Assembly: GCF_034670185.1 (NCBI RefSeq)
Contig: NZ_JAXMNY010000001.1
Location: 1,860,001 to 1,924,000 of the forward strand
Source of the DNA: Nisaea sp.
GTDB lineage: Bacteria > Pseudomonadota > Alphaproteobacteria > Thalassobaculales > Thalassobaculaceae
Length of the DNA stretch: 64,000 bases
Direction: 5' to 3'
Position numbers and translations under genes: made by a program. The notes beneath the pieces are model-generated. The model did not search any database and had not been told where the DNA came from. It saw only the letters and a program-made list of their open reading frames with translations. Shown one piece after another: positions 9,078-18,791 of the stretch. Position 1 is the stretch's first letter. Each line of letters opens with the position of its first letter.

Positions 9078-9815
9078 TCACGGTTTTTCCGCGGCAATTA
9101 AAAATTCCTGATTTCCATCATTTCCGAATATCGGCGACTCCGCCTGCCCCAAAAGCGTCCATCCGGCATCGTTCTCGAGCCAGCTCACGACATCCCGAAG
9201 GGCATCGGCCCGCGCCGTCTCATCCCGGACAATACCGCCCTTGCCGATGCGAGCCGCCCCGACCTCGAATTGCGGTTTCACCAGCGCTACCAGCCGGGCG
9301 CCCGGTGCAGCGCAGGCGAGCGCCATAGGTAGCGCCAGCCTGAGAGAGATGAAGCTGACGTCGGAAACAACCAGTCCTACCGGCTCCCCAATCATCTCGG
9401 GCTGAAGATGTCGCGCGTTCAGACGTTCGTAAACATGAACCCGTTCATCCTCGACCAGACGCGGAATCAGCTGACCGTGGCCGACATCGACGGCATGCAC
9501 CCGGAGCGCCCCCCGGTCTAACAACACATCGGTGAAACCGCCGGTCGATGCCCCGATATCGAGGCAGACCAGTCCGGCCGGGGCGATGTTGAAAATATCG
9601 AGCGCATGTTCAAGTTTCAGCCCGGCGCGCGACGCCCATTTGAGCGCCCCGTCATCGAGCTTGATAATGTGGGCTTCGGTTGTTTTCGCCGCGGGCTTGA
9701 TCACGGTGACACCGTCGACCGTCACCTGTCCCGCCTCGATCAGATGCCGGGCCCGGCTTCGGCTTTCGGCAAGCCCCCGCTCAACCAGGGCAAGGTCGAG
9801 ACGTTCCGATGCCAT
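9078..9815 (-). CDS. tlyA: TlyA family rRNA 2'-O-methyltransferase (hemolysin A-like)
   Basis: The 245-residue protein has an N-terminal S4 RNA-binding domain (RLDLALVERGLAESRSRARHLIEAG, about residues 4-60). An FtsJ-like SAM methyltransferase domain follows, with motif I LDIGASTGGFTDVLL at about 84-98 and VVSDVSFISLRLAL later. Studied TlyA enzymes methylate cytidines in 16S and/or 23S rRNA; the hemolysin label is historical. It lies six bases after dxs and is probably co-transcribed with it. Confidence 0.94.
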   Translation of the reverse strand: MASERLDLALVERGLAESRSRARHLIEAGQVTVDGVTVIKPAAKTTEAHIIKLDDGALKWASRAGLKLEHALDIFNIAPAGLVCLDIGASTGGFTDVLLDRGALRVHAVDVGHGQLIPRLVEDERVHVYERLNARHLQPEMIGEPVGLVVSDVSFISLRLALPMALACAAPGARLVALVKPQFEVGAARIGKGGIVRDETARADALRDVVSWLENDAGWTLLGQAESPIFGNDGNQEFLIAAEKP

Positions 9816-9821
9816 GGCCGG

Positions 9822-11741
9822 TCAGGCGCGGACCGGCGCCGAAGCCTGGTCAACACCGAGTGCACCGAGGACCGTTGTCACGATGGCAGCGGCATCGAGC
9901 CCCGCCTCGTGATATTGCTTCTCCGGAGTGTCATGATCGAGGAAACGGTCCGGCAGCACCATCGGGCGCACCTTCAATCCGGATTCGAGCAAGCCGTCTT
10001 CGGCCAGCGCATGCAGAACCTGGCTGGCAAAGCCGCCGATGCTGCCTTCCTCGATACAGACCAGCACCTCATGCTCGGCCGCAAGGCGGCGCAACAGGTC
10101 CCGGTCGATTGGTTTGGCGAACCGGGCATCGGCCACGGTGGCAGACAGGCCACGCATGGAAAGCTCGTCGGCTGCCGTGAGGCATTCCTGGAGCCTGCAC
10201 CCGAGAGACAGCAGCGCGACATTAGAGCCTTCGCGGACAATCCGGCCTTTGCCGATTTCCAGCACATCGCCGCGCGCAGGAAGCTCGACACCGACACCCT
10301 CCCCGCGCGGGAAGCGGAAGGCACTCGGCCGATCGTCGATTGCAGCGGATGTTGCCACCATGTGCGTCAACTCGGCCTCGTCAGACGGCGCCATCAGGAC
10401 GAAGTCCGGCAGGCAACCCAGATAGGCGAGATCGAATGCCCCGGCGTGGGTCGCGCCATCGGCGCCGACCAACCCGGCCCGGTCAATGGCAAAGCGCACC
10501 GGCAGTTTCTGGATCGCCACGTCATGAACGACCTGGTCATAGCCGCGCTGCAGGAAGGTCGAATAGATCGCCACGAACGGCTTCATGCCCTCACAAGCCA
10601 TACCGGCAGCGAAGGTGACAGCGTGCTGTTCGGCGATGCCAACGTCGAAGCTGCGCTCCGGGAAGGCCTTGGAGAACTTGTCGATACCGGTTCCCGACGG
10701 CATCGCTGCCGTCACCGCGACGATACGATCATCCGCCTCGGCTTCCTTGATCAGCGAGTCAGCGAAAACCGATGTGTAATTCGGCGCGTTCGAGACCGGC
10801 TTCTTCACTTCGCCTGTCACCACGTCGAATTTCGGCACGGCGTGATACTTATCCGCCGCCTGCACACCGAACGGATGGCCTCGGCCCTTCTCCGTCACCA
10901 CGTGGAGCAGCACCGGACGGTCCCGCTTCATGTCCCGCACATTACGCAGCACGGGCAGCAGGTGGTCCAGATTATGTCCGTCCACCGGGCCGACATAGTA
11001 GAAGCCGAGTTCCTCGAACAGCGTGCCGCCGGTGACCATGCCCCGAGCAAACTCTTCGGCTTTACGGGCGGTTTCTTCCATCGGCTTCGGCAGGTGCTGG
11101 GCGATCTGCTTCGCCAGCTCCCGCATGCTGCTATAGGGCTTGGAGGAAATGAGTTTTGAGAGATGAGCGCTGAGCGCGCCGACCGGCGGCGCGATCGACA
11201 TATCATTGTCGTTCAGCACCACGATCATCCGGCTCTTCTGCGATCCGGCATTGTTCATCGCCTCGTAGGCCATGCCCGCGCTCATTGCGCCGTCACCGAT
11301 CACCGCGACGACGTTGAAGTCGTCCCCCTTCAGGTCCCGCGCCACGGCCATGCCGAGACCGGCAGAGATCGAGGTTGAGCTGTGCGCGGCACCGAACGGA
11401 TCGTATTCACTCTCCGAGCGTCTGGTGAAACCCGAAAGCCCACCAGCCTGACGCAGCGTGCGGATACGGTCCCGGCGGCCGGTCAGGATCTTATGCGGAT
11501 AAGCTTGGTGGCCGACATCCCAGATCACCTTGTCGCGCGGTGTCTCGAATACGTTATGGATTGCAACCGTCAGTTCGACCACACCAAGTCCGGCCCCGAG
11601 ATGACCGCCGGTGACTGAAACAGCGTCAATGGTCTCCCGGCGCAGATCGTCGGCGAGTTGCTTGAGCTGCGCATCAGTCAGCGTGCGAGAGTCAGCTGGT
11701 AGTGTGACTCTGTCCAGAATCGGGGTTCTGCGTTCAGTCAT
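9822..11741 (-). CDS. dxs: 1-deoxy-D-xylulose-5-phosphate synthase
   Basis: The 639-residue enzyme condenses pyruvate and glyceraldehyde-3-phosphate to DXP, the first step of the MEP isoprenoid pathway, using thiamine diphosphate. Visible markers are the N-terminal transketolase-like domain with WDVGHQAYPHKILTGR and the ThDP/Mg motif GDGAMSAGMAYEAMNNAG. The pyrimidine-binding domain (FDVGIAEQHAVTFAAGMACEG) and a C-terminal domain follow. Length is full. It sits between ispA and tlyA, a frequent alphaproteobacterial order, and supplies precursors for the prenyl synthase upstream. Confidence 0.98.
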   Translation of the reverse strand: MTERRTPILDRVTLPADSRTLTDAQLKQLADDLRRETIDAVSVTGGHLGAGLGVVELTVAIHNVFETPRDKVIWDVGHQAYPHKILTGRRDRIRTLRQAGGLSGFTRRSESEYDPFGAAHSSTSISAGLGMAVARDLKGDDFNVVAVIGDGAMSAGMAYEAMNNAGSQKSRMIVVLNDNDMSIAPPVGALSAHLSKLISSKPYSSMRELAKQIAQHLPKPMEETARKAEEFARGMVTGGTLFEELGFYYVGPVDGHNLDHLLPVLRNVRDMKRDRPVLLHVVTEKGRGHPFGVQAADKYHAVPKFDVVTGEVKKPVSNAPNYTSVFADSLIKEAEADDRIVAVTAAMPSGTGIDKFSKAFPERSFDVGIAEQHAVTFAAGMACEGMKPFVAIYSTFLQRGYDQVVHDVAIQKLPVRFAIDRAGLVGADGATHAGAFDLAYLGCLPDFVLMAPSDEAELTHMVATSAAIDDRPSAFRFPRGEGVGVELPARGDVLEIGKGRIVREGSNVALLSLGCRLQECLTAADELSMRGLSATVADARFAKPIDRDLLRRLAAEHEVLVCIEEGSIGGFASQVLHALAEDGLLESGLKVRPMVLPDRFLDHDTPEKQYHEAGLDAAAIVTTVLGALGVDQASAPVRA

Positions 11742-11763
11742 AGGTCCAATTCAGCCCTGGGGC

Positions 11764-12651
11764 TCAGTGCGTGCGGTCGACCACGTAAGCGGCTACCTGT
11801 TTCAGAAGGTCTGCCCGCTCACCGAATAAATCAAGGGTGCGCGCCGCTTGTTCAGCCAGCAGCCGGGCCTGCGACCGGGCTCGTTCGACACCGAGAATGG
11901 AAACGAAGGTCGCTTTTCCGGCGGCGCCATCCTGGCCGACTGGCTTGCCTGTCGTGTTGGAATCTCCAGTTTCGTCAAGCAGATCGTCTGCAATCTGGAA
12001 GGCGAGCCCCAGTTCTTGGGCGAACGAATGCAGGGCATGGATATGACGCTCGGACGCATGCCCCATGATCGCGCCGGCTGTGGCGGCAAAGGCGAAAATC
12101 GCGCCGGTCTTCATCCGCTGCATGCGGGTGATCGCGCCGATATCCAACTCATGGTCTTCCGCCAGCAGATCGATCATCTGGCCGCCGACCATACCTTCTC
12201 CGCCAGCCGCTTTCGCAAGCCCGGCGACCAGTTCTGAACGTACGAAAGCATCGGAGCTGGTTTCTTCCGCCGCCAAGACCTCGAATGCCAGCGCCTGTAA
12301 TCCATCTCCAGCCAGAATGGCAGTCGCCTCATCGAATTTCTTGTGGCAGCTCGGCCGTCCACGGCGCAGGGCGCTGTCGTCCATCGCCGGCAGATCGTCA
12401 TGGATCAGGGAGTAGCAATGCAGGAATTCGACAGCCGCGCCGACCCGAAGAGCGCACCGTTCATCGACGGCGAACATCTTGGCGGATTGGGTAACGATGA
12501 ACGGCCGCAACCGCTTGCCGCCACCAAGGCTGGAATAACGCATGGCCTGAAACACCCGCGCCTCGGCGTCATCCGCTTTCGGCAGCAGGAAATCCATTAC
12601 GCGCTCAACTTCGCGCGCGGTCGTTGCCATCGCGTCTTTAAGCTGGGTCAT
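11764..12651 (-). CDS. ispA: Polyprenyl (farnesyl) diphosphate synthase
   Basis: The 295-residue enzyme elongates allylic diphosphates with isopentenyl diphosphate. Both Asp-rich motifs are present: the first in YSLIHDDLPAMDDSALRRG (about residues 80-98) and the second in QIADDLLDETGD (about 220-231). GGGKRLRP binds IPP. Size and motifs match bacterial farnesyl diphosphate synthases, although geranylgeranyl product cannot be excluded from sequence alone. It is 22 bases upstream of dxs and follows xseB. Confidence 0.96.
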   Translation of the reverse strand: MTQLKDAMATTAREVERVMDFLLPKADDAEARVFQAMRYSSLGGGKRLRPFIVTQSAKMFAVDERCALRVGAAVEFLHCYSLIHDDLPAMDDSALRRGRPSCHKKFDEATAILAGDGLQALAFEVLAAEETSSDAFVRSELVAGLAKAAGGEGMVGGQMIDLLAEDHELDIGAITRMQRMKTGAIFAFAATAGAIMGHASERHIHALHSFAQELGLAFQIADDLLDETGDSNTTGKPVGQDGAAGKATFVSILGVERARSQARLLAEQAARTLDLFGERADLLKQVAAYVVDRTH

Positions 12652-12691
12652 AAGTGGCGGTGATCCTGATCAGTGTCGGAAAATTTGAAGC

Positions 12692-12940
12692 TCACGCTTC
12701 GAAAGGTTCGGCAGACACGGCGCCGTCAGCATCCGATTTCCGGATCTTTTCGACCTTCATGCGCGCTTCGTCCAGCTTCTTCTGGCAATGGGATTTCAGC
12801 TCCGCCCCACGCGCATAGGCGTTGATGGCGTCGTCCAAAGTCCCGTTCCCGGATTCAAGCTTGCCGACGATCTCTTCAAGCTGCGTCAGAGCCTCTTCGA
12901 AGCTGAGGCCTTTGATTTCGGGGGATGGTGTCTCGCTCAC
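12692..12940 (-). CDS. xseB: Exodeoxyribonuclease VII small subunit
   Basis: The 82-residue helical protein has the XseB pattern LSFEEALTQLEEIVGKLESG, then LDDAINAYARGAELKSHC and KLDEARMKVEKI. It partners XseA in the ssDNA-degrading exonuclease VII complex. I chose the GTG at 12940, preceded by AAGGAG, giving the usual ~80 residues. A longer frame to 13030 would add 30 residues that do not match the family. Neighbour order xseB-ispA-dxs is common in proteobacteria. Confidence 0.93.
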   Translation of the reverse strand: MSETPSPEIKGLSFEEALTQLEEIVGKLESGNGTLDDAINAYARGAELKSHCQKKLDEARMKVEKIRKSDADGAVSAEPFEA

Positions 12941-13019
12941 GTCGGTCTCCTTCGGGCCAGTGCCCGACAATAGGCGCGGGACGCCCCCGATACAAGGGAG
13001 CCCCGCCCGCTTTTCGATG

Positions 13020-13949
13020 TCAGGCGGCACTCATCAAAGTGCGCACATGAGCCGCCGCCGATTCTGCCAATGCCTCAAGGTCATAACCGCCCTCAAGCGT
13101 GGAGACGATCTTGCCGTCGCAGACAAGATCAGCCACCCGCATGAGCTCCTCGGTCACCCAGGAAAAGTCCTCTTCCGTCAGGCAGAGCGAGGCCAGAGGA
13201 TCATCTATATGGGCATCAAACCCAGCAGAGATCATCAACAGTTCCGGCTGGAATTCGATCAGGGCCGGGGAAATGATTTCAGTGATGGCCGCCCGGAATT
13301 GCTCGCTACCGGACATCGGTGGCAACGGCACATTCACGATATTGCCGACACCGCGCTCGCTCTGATGGCCTGTGCCGGGAAACAGCGGCGACTGATGCGT
13401 CGATGCATAGAACACACCGCCATCCGCTTCGAAGATCGCCTGTGTCCCGTTGCCGTGATGCACATCGAAATCGACAATCGCAACGCGTCGGAGTCCGTGC
13501 GCCGCGCGGGCATGCTCTGCACCGACGGCGATCTGGTTGAAGAAGCAAAAGCCCATCGGCGTGCGCGGCTCGGCATGATGTCCGGGCGGACGCATGGCGC
13601 AGAATGCATTCCGCGCTTCACCGCCAAGCACGGCGTCAACCGCCGCGCAAACCGCCCCGGAGCTGCGCAGGATGGCATCGCCGGTGCCGGGTGACATCAC
13701 CGTGTCACCGTCAATCGACCGCTCGCCAGTCTCGGGCACGGCCTCCAGGATCGCTTCCACATAGTCGAGAGGATGTGCCCTGGCGATCTGTTCAACGGAG
13801 GCTTTGGGTGCCTCCCGACGCTCCAGCCCGTTGAACTCCTCGGCGGACAACGCAGTCAGCACGGCTTTCAGGCGCGCCGGATGTTCCGGATGCATGCGTC
13901 CCGGGTCATGTCCAAAACTATCCGCATGGGTATACAGAATTGTCCCCAC
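13020..13949 (-). CDS. Histone deacetylase-like (acetoin utilization/class II HDAC) amidohydrolase
   Basis: The 309-residue protein has the HDAC fold markers: RPPGHHAE with the catalytic His pair, IVDFDVHHGNGTQ with the Zn-binding Asp/His, and SAGFDAHIDDPLA with the second Asp. Bacterial members are Zn-dependent deacetylases for acetylpolyamines, acetyl-lysine proteins or other small amides. I chose the GTG at 13949 because GGGGGAG lies 7 bases upstream; the GTG at 13979 would place that ribosome site inside the gene. It is the first gene of the minus-strand run toward tlyA. Confidence 0.93.
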   Translation of the reverse strand: MGTILYTHADSFGHDPGRMHPEHPARLKAVLTALSAEEFNGLERREAPKASVEQIARAHPLDYVEAILEAVPETGERSIDGDTVMSPGTGDAILRSSGAVCAAVDAVLGGEARNAFCAMRPPGHHAEPRTPMGFCFFNQIAVGAEHARAAHGLRRVAIVDFDVHHGNGTQAIFEADGGVFYASTHQSPLFPGTGHQSERGVGNIVNVPLPPMSGSEQFRAAITEIISPALIEFQPELLMISAGFDAHIDDPLASLCLTEEDFSWVTEELMRVADLVCDGKIVSTLEGGYDLEALAESAAAHVRTLMSAA

Positions 13950-14197
13950 GTCGTTTCTCCCCCAACTTTTTCCGGTCACCAGCGACGGATTTTATCTCGT
14001 CCTTCGTTCTTACCAAGAAGGTCGGAGTTCCATCCAGCATCAACTTGTCGAGATGCGCACCGATCGCTCGTTGATTTATTTGCGATTGGTATAGATACCC
14101 GGCAAAATAGGCATATCTTCGCTACCTCCAGAGCAACCAGTCTTGATTTCACCGACGCGGATCTCGTGACTTCTTGGCATCAGAAGGCGTGCGCTAA

Positions 14198-15325
14198 ATG
14201 CCAGCAATGTTGATAAACCTGCCTCGAGTCCTTCTCTGCGCGGTGCTCGCGGCCACGCTGACCATCGGCATGTCAGACCTTGCCCGCGGGCAAGGAAAGG
14301 CCAGCCCCGTAGAGGTCGACAAGGTCCGCGAAGAGGCCCTTACCCAGACAGCTCCATTTACGGCACAGTTCGTCGCCATCCAGCTCGGCCCCGTCGCGAC
14401 CCGGATTTCTGAGCGGGTCGCCGACGTTACGGTCCGAGCGGGCGAGCGGGTCGAGAAAGGCGCCATACTGGCCCGGCTTTCCGACAACAGGCTGCGTGCG
14501 GAACGGCAGCTGCGGGCATCGGAGCTGAAGAAAGCGGAAGCCCAGCGCGAGCGAGCAACGGCGAACCGGGCCAAAGCGCAACAGGCACTGGCTCGGACAG
14601 AGCAATTGCGCGGCTCCAATGCTTTTCGCAAAAACGCCCTGGAAGACGCACAACGCGACCTGGAAGCCGCGATCGCCAGCTCCACGGAGGCCGAAGCGGA
14701 AACCGAACGGGCGCGGGCTGACTTGAACCTGGCTGAAATAGCCCTCGCCGACGCCTCGATCCGCGCGCCCTATCACGGCGTGGTTTTGGCACGGCACGTC
14801 GTCGCGGGCGGCTATGTCCAGGCAGGCGATGCCATCGTCACCCTGATGAATGACAAGGACCTGGAGATTGAGGCCGATGTCCCTGCACAGAGGCTCTCCG
14901 GCCTGCATCCCGGGGCTCCGGTTAAAGCCGTGCTGCAAAACGGGCAGACGCTGACTGTCGAGGTAAGAGCGGTCATTCCCGAGGAAAACCCGCGCACCCG
15001 CAGCAGGGCCGTCCGGTTCTCGGCGAGCTTGCCAGAAGGCGCCTCGCAAATTGCCGAAAACCAGAGCGTCACCGTTCACATCCCCATCGGCCTGGTGCGT
15101 CAGGTGATCAGCGTTCACAAGGATGCCCTGCTGCTGGATGGCCGTCAGCCCCGGGTCTATGTGGTGATCGACGGCAAGGTCGAAATGCGGCCGGTCACCA
15201 TCGGCGAATCTCTCGGCAACCGGTTTGAAGTGTTGGACGGCCTGTCTGTTGGCGAGACCGTGGTGATCAAGGGCAACGAACGCCTGCGCCCCGGCGAGCC
15301 GGTGGCCGTCCAGGCCAAGGGCTGA
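14198..15325 (+). CDS. RND efflux system periplasmic adaptor (membrane fusion protein)
   Basis: The 375-residue protein begins with a signal peptide (about residues 1-31, hydrophobic LLCAVLAATLTIG). A lipoyl-like half-motif, a long alpha-hairpin (about 90-190, rich in Ala/Glu/Arg/Lys), the barrel domain and a membrane-proximal domain follow. The pattern VADVTVRAGERVEKG and APYHGVVLARHVVAGGYV are the paired lipoyl halves of HlyD/AcrA proteins. It bridges the inner-membrane RND pump encoded four bases downstream to an outer-membrane channel not encoded here. No TetR or MarR regulator is adjacent. Confidence 0.95.
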   Translation: MPAMLINLPRVLLCAVLAATLTIGMSDLARGQGKASPVEVDKVREEALTQTAPFTAQFVAIQLGPVATRISERVADVTVRAGERVEKGAILARLSDNRLRAERQLRASELKKAEAQRERATANRAKAQQALARTEQLRGSNAFRKNALEDAQRDLEAAIASSTEAEAETERARADLNLAEIALADASIRAPYHGVVLARHVVAGGYVQAGDAIVTLMNDKDLEIEADVPAQRLSGLHPGAPVKAVLQNGQTLTVEVRAVIPEENPRTRSRAVRFSASLPEGASQIAENQSVTVHIPIGLVRQVISVHKDALLLDGRQPRVYVVIDGKVEMRPVTIGESLGNRFEVLDGLSVGETVVIKGNERLRPGEPVAVQAKG

Positions 15326-15329
15326 GCAG

Positions 15330-18300
15330 ATGGACACGCTGATCCGGCACTCGATCCAGCGACCCGTCGCAGTTCTGGCCATCGTCATGATGGTCGTGAT
15401 GTTCGGTGTCGTTGCCCTGCAAAGCATCCCGATCCAGCTTGCTCCGGATGTGAACAGGCCGGTTATTACAATCACGACCAACTGGGGCGGAGCGGCCCCC
15501 GCCGAGATTGAACGCGAAGTCGTCAACCGTCAGGAAGACGAGCTGCGCGGTATCGAAGCGCTGGAATCGATGATTTCCAGCTCCGAGGACGGACGCGGCC
15601 GTATCACGCTGGAATTCTCCCCCGGCACCGATATGGACAAGTCGCTGCTGCTCGTCTCCAACCGACTGGACCGGGTCGGCAATTATCCGGATGAAGTGGA
15701 CGAGCCGACCTTCCAGACGGCTGGCTCTGAAGACAACGCCATCGCTTGGGCCGTGATCCTGCGCAAGGACGGAAACGACACACCGATCCACACATATGGC
15801 GATTTCGCCGAAGATTACGTCAAAGCCCGGATCGAGCGGATTTCAGGGATCGGCGAGGCCCGCATCTATGGCGGTGCAGAGCGTGAAATGCGGGTGGAAA
15901 TCGACCCGCAGTTGCTCGCCCAGTATCAACTGACCATCCCGGATGTGCTCGCCTCCCTGCGCTCAGCCAATGCGTCGATCTCGGCCGGTGCTGTCGATGA
16001 GGGCAAGCGCCGCTATGTGGTCCGCACGGAAGGCGATTTCGAGAGCATGGAGAATGTGCGCGGCGTCGTGCTGCGCTCCATCGAGGATTCAATCTCCGGA
16101 CGGGTCGCCCGCGTCACCGTCTCGGACGTCGCCACTGTAAGCATGGGCCACAAGGACCCGGTTGCACGTATCCGGCAATTCGGGACACCTGCGCTCGCGG
16201 TACCGATGTACCGGGAGACCGGTGCGAACGTGATCGAAGTCATGGCTGAGGTTCGCCGGGCGATCGGCGAGCTAAACGACGGATACCTTGCCGCGCGGGA
16301 TCTGAAGATGATCCAGGTCTATGACGAGACGACCTATATAGACTCGTCAATTGACCTGGTGCGCCAGAATATCTGGGTCGGCGGCATCCTGGCCGCACTG
16401 GTGCTTTACCTGTTCCTGCGCAGCGGCAATGCCACGCTGGTGATTAGTCTGGCTATCCCGGTTTCCGTCATCGGGTCGTTCGTTGCCATGGCGGCACTCG
16501 GCCGTTCCATCAATGTCATCTCGCTGGCCGGCATTGCCTTCGCTGTCGGCATGGTGGTCGACGCCGCAATCGTCGTGCTGGAAAACATTTTCCGCCTGCG
16601 GCAGCTCGGCCACGAGCCAAATGAGGCTTCCTACCGTGGCGCCCAGCAGGTTTGGGGTGCTGTGCTGGTTTCCTCGCTGACCACAGTCATGGTGTTCATC
16701 CCGATTTTGGTGATGGAACTGGAAGTCGGGCAGCTGTTCCGGGATATCGCTGTTGCCATTTCCGTCGCGGTCTGCCTGTCGCTGGTGGTTTCCGCGACGG
16801 TCGTTCCTGCCCTTGCGAGCCGCCTCCTGAAAAACGAGATCGGCGATCTGAGCGCAACCCGGCGCATTCCGGTGATCGACTCTTTTGCCCATGGCTTCCT
16901 GACCCTTGTCATGAAGCAGACCCGTGCCGTGGTGAAAAACCGCATCCTCGCCCTCACCGTCATTATCGGCATGACAGTCGGCAGCATCGTGGCTACCTGG
17001 GCCATGCTTCCCGAACTCGACTATCTGCCGGAAGGCAACCGGAATCTGGTTATCGGCTTCGTGAAGCCCCCGCCCGGCTACAATCTGGACACCATGTCCG
17101 AGATTGCCACCAAGCTTGAAAACGCGACCAAGCCGATATGGGATTTCTCGGAAACGAAGAAAGTCATGGAGGATGGCACCCCGACCATGTCGAGGTTCTT
17201 CTTCGTCGCTTTCCGGGCCAATGTCATCGTCGGTGCCGCGGCGGCCGACCCGACCCGGGCAAAAGACCTGATACCGGTGCTCCGGCGCTCGTTATTCACG
17301 GAACCCGGAACATTCGGATTCTTCCGCCAGAGTTCTCTCTTCGGACGCGGCGTAGGGGGAACCAGCTCGATCGATCTCGATATTTCCGGCGGTGAGCTGG
17401 AAGGGCTGACGGAAATCGCCCAGAAGACCTTCTTCAGGGTCGGCAAGGCTTTCCCAAGGGATGAAGGCACGCAGATACGCCCCTTGCCATCCCTGTCGCT
17501 CGGCGCACCGGAAGTGCGTGTTGTGCCTGACCGCACTCTTCTTGCGGACAATGGTGTCACCGCACGCGATCTCGGCTTTACGGTTGACGCCTATAACGAT
17601 GGTATCCGGGTGGCAGAAATCACTGTGCAGGGCGAGCGTATCGACCTAACGCTGACCGGCCCCGAGAACCATATTCTTGAGACCCAAGGCATCGCCGACC
17701 TGCCGGTTGTCACGCGGGAAGGCAAGATCGTCCCCGCAGGTTCCCTCGCCAGCGTGGTGGTGACCACCGGCCCGACCGAGATCCGTCATGTCGGACGGGA
17801 GCGGACCATTACCCTTGTCGTCTCTCCTCCTTCCGGCATGCCGCTGGAAGCAGCACTTAACAAGATGCGGGACGAGGTTATCAGGCCGATGGAAGAAGCA
17901 GGCCTGCCACCGGGCGTCAGCATCCGCATGTCTGGCACGGCGGATAAACTGGCGCAAACCTGGAACGAGATGGTGCTCGACCTGGTGATGGCACTGGTCA
18001 TCGTCTATCTGGTCATGGCCGTGCTGTTCGAAAGTTTCTTCTATCCTCTGGTGATCATTTTCTCGGTACCGCTGGCCACAGCCGGCGGCGTGGTCGGACT
18101 GGCTACCCTCAATCTTTTCATCCGCCAAAATCTCGACATGCTGACTCTGCTCGGCTTCGTCATCCTGATCGGGATTGTGGTGAACAATGCGATCCTGCTG
18201 GTGCATCAGACCCTGCATCATATCCGCGAGGACGGCATGGACTCCGGCGCCGCGATTGTCGAGGCGACCCGAAATCGTATCCGGCCAATCTTCATGTCGA

Positions 18301-18539
18301 CACTGACAAGCGTCCTCGGGATGCTCCCGCTTGTGGTGTTCCCCGGCGCCGGCTCGGAACTCTATCGCGGCCTCGGCTCCGTGGTGATCGGTGGCCTTTC
18401 CCTTTCAGCCGTGCTGACGCTCGCCATCATCCCACCCTTGCTGTCGCTCTGCCTCAGCCTCGTGGAACCCGGAAAACAGACGCCGGATGAGTCCTCCAAA
18501 CGCCAACCAGACGGCTCCGCCAGTCAAGCAGCCGAGTAA
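15330..18539 (+). CDS. RND efflux transporter, inner-membrane pump
   Basis: The 1069-residue protein has the HAE/AcrB layout: a membrane segment at about residues 11-30, a large periplasmic loop, six more segments, a second periplasmic loop and five C-terminal segments. The TM4 proton-relay motif reads VGMVVDAAIVVLENI, with a single Asp where AcrB has Asp-Asp, and the TM10 motif reads GIVVNNAILLV, with Asn where AcrB has Lys. Both variants occur in other RND subgroups, so the pump is probably functional but outside the AcrB core group. Substrates are unknown. Confidence 0.96.
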   Translation: MDTLIRHSIQRPVAVLAIVMMVVMFGVVALQSIPIQLAPDVNRPVITITTNWGGAAPAEIEREVVNRQEDELRGIEALESMISSSEDGRGRITLEFSPGTDMDKSLLLVSNRLDRVGNYPDEVDEPTFQTAGSEDNAIAWAVILRKDGNDTPIHTYGDFAEDYVKARIERISGIGEARIYGGAEREMRVEIDPQLLAQYQLTIPDVLASLRSANASISAGAVDEGKRRYVVRTEGDFESMENVRGVVLRSIEDSISGRVARVTVSDVATVSMGHKDPVARIRQFGTPALAVPMYRETGANVIEVMAEVRRAIGELNDGYLAARDLKMIQVYDETTYIDSSIDLVRQNIWVGGILAALVLYLFLRSGNATLVISLAIPVSVIGSFVAMAALGRSINVISLAGIAFAVGMVVDAAIVVLENIFRLRQLGHEPNEASYRGAQQVWGAVLVSSLTTVMVFIPILVMELEVGQLFRDIAVAISVAVCLSLVVSATVVPALASRLLKNEIGDLSATRRIPVIDSFAHGFLTLVMKQTRAVVKNRILALTVIIGMTVGSIVATWAMLPELDYLPEGNRNLVIGFVKPPPGYNLDTMSEIATKLENATKPIWDFSETKKVMEDGTPTMSRFFFVAFRANVIVGAAAADPTRAKDLIPVLRRSLFTEPGTFGFFRQSSLFGRGVGGTSSIDLDISGGELEGLTEIAQKTFFRVGKAFPRDEGTQIRPLPSLSLGAPEVRVVPDRTLLADNGVTARDLGFTVDAYNDGIRVAEITVQGERIDLTLTGPENHILETQGIADLPVVTREGKIVPAGSLASVVVTTGPTEIRHVGRERTITLVVSPPSGMPLEAALNKMRDEVIRPMEEAGLPPGVSIRMSGTADKLAQTWNEMVLDLVMALVIVYLVMAVLFESFFYPLVIIFSVPLATAGGVVGLATLNLFIRQNLDMLTLLGFVILIGIVVNNAILLVHQTLHHIREDGMDSGAAIVEATRNRIRPIFMSTLTSVLGMLPLVVFPGAGSELYRGLGSVVIGGLSLSAVLTLAIIPPLLSLCLSLVEPGKQTPDESSKRQPDGSASQAAE

Positions 18540-18574
18540 GGCCGTACCGACAAGCCTACAAATCCAAGGGGAAG

Positions 18575-18599
18575 CTCAAAAACATCTGGAATTTTTGAG
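18575..18599 (+). terminator. AT-rich hairpin downstream of the RND pump gene
   Basis: CTCAAAAA and TTTTTGAG pair across a nine-base loop, followed by TAAATTTT. The stem is AT-rich and therefore weak, but the position 35 bases after the stop fits termination of the RND operon. Confidence 0.5.
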
Positions 18600-18720
18600 T
18601 AAATTTTACCTACATTAATATCGGGTACTAAATGCACTGTTCCATTTGGGAATGCGAAGTTGCCCTTGGTTACAGATTACCTCTTGGCGCTTCCACATAT
18701 GCTCCCTGACGGCTATTGTT

Positions 18721-18739
18721 CTGTGTGGAATCAACACAG
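18721..18739. promoter_or_regulatory. Inverted repeat upstream of the first pentapeptide-repeat gene
   Basis: CTGTGT-N7-ACACAG followed by TTTTAC lies about 50 bases before the ATG at 18792. It could be an operator or a short attenuator hairpin. The rest of the 250-base gap is moderately AT-rich and shows no other clear element. Confidence 0.4.
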
Positions 18740-18791
18740 TTTTACAAACACTCAAGAAAGAGCGTCTTGATCATGGGCATGGTTCACTGAA

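Noticed and set aside
9606..11159. 517-codon plus-strand frame opposite tlyA and dxs
   Set aside because: It lies wholly antisense to two genes with clear motifs; long antisense frames are common at high GC.
14273..15526. 417-codon minus-strand frame opposite the RND adaptor
   Set aside because: Low-complexity translation, no recognisable domain, and fully antisense to a strong adaptor gene.
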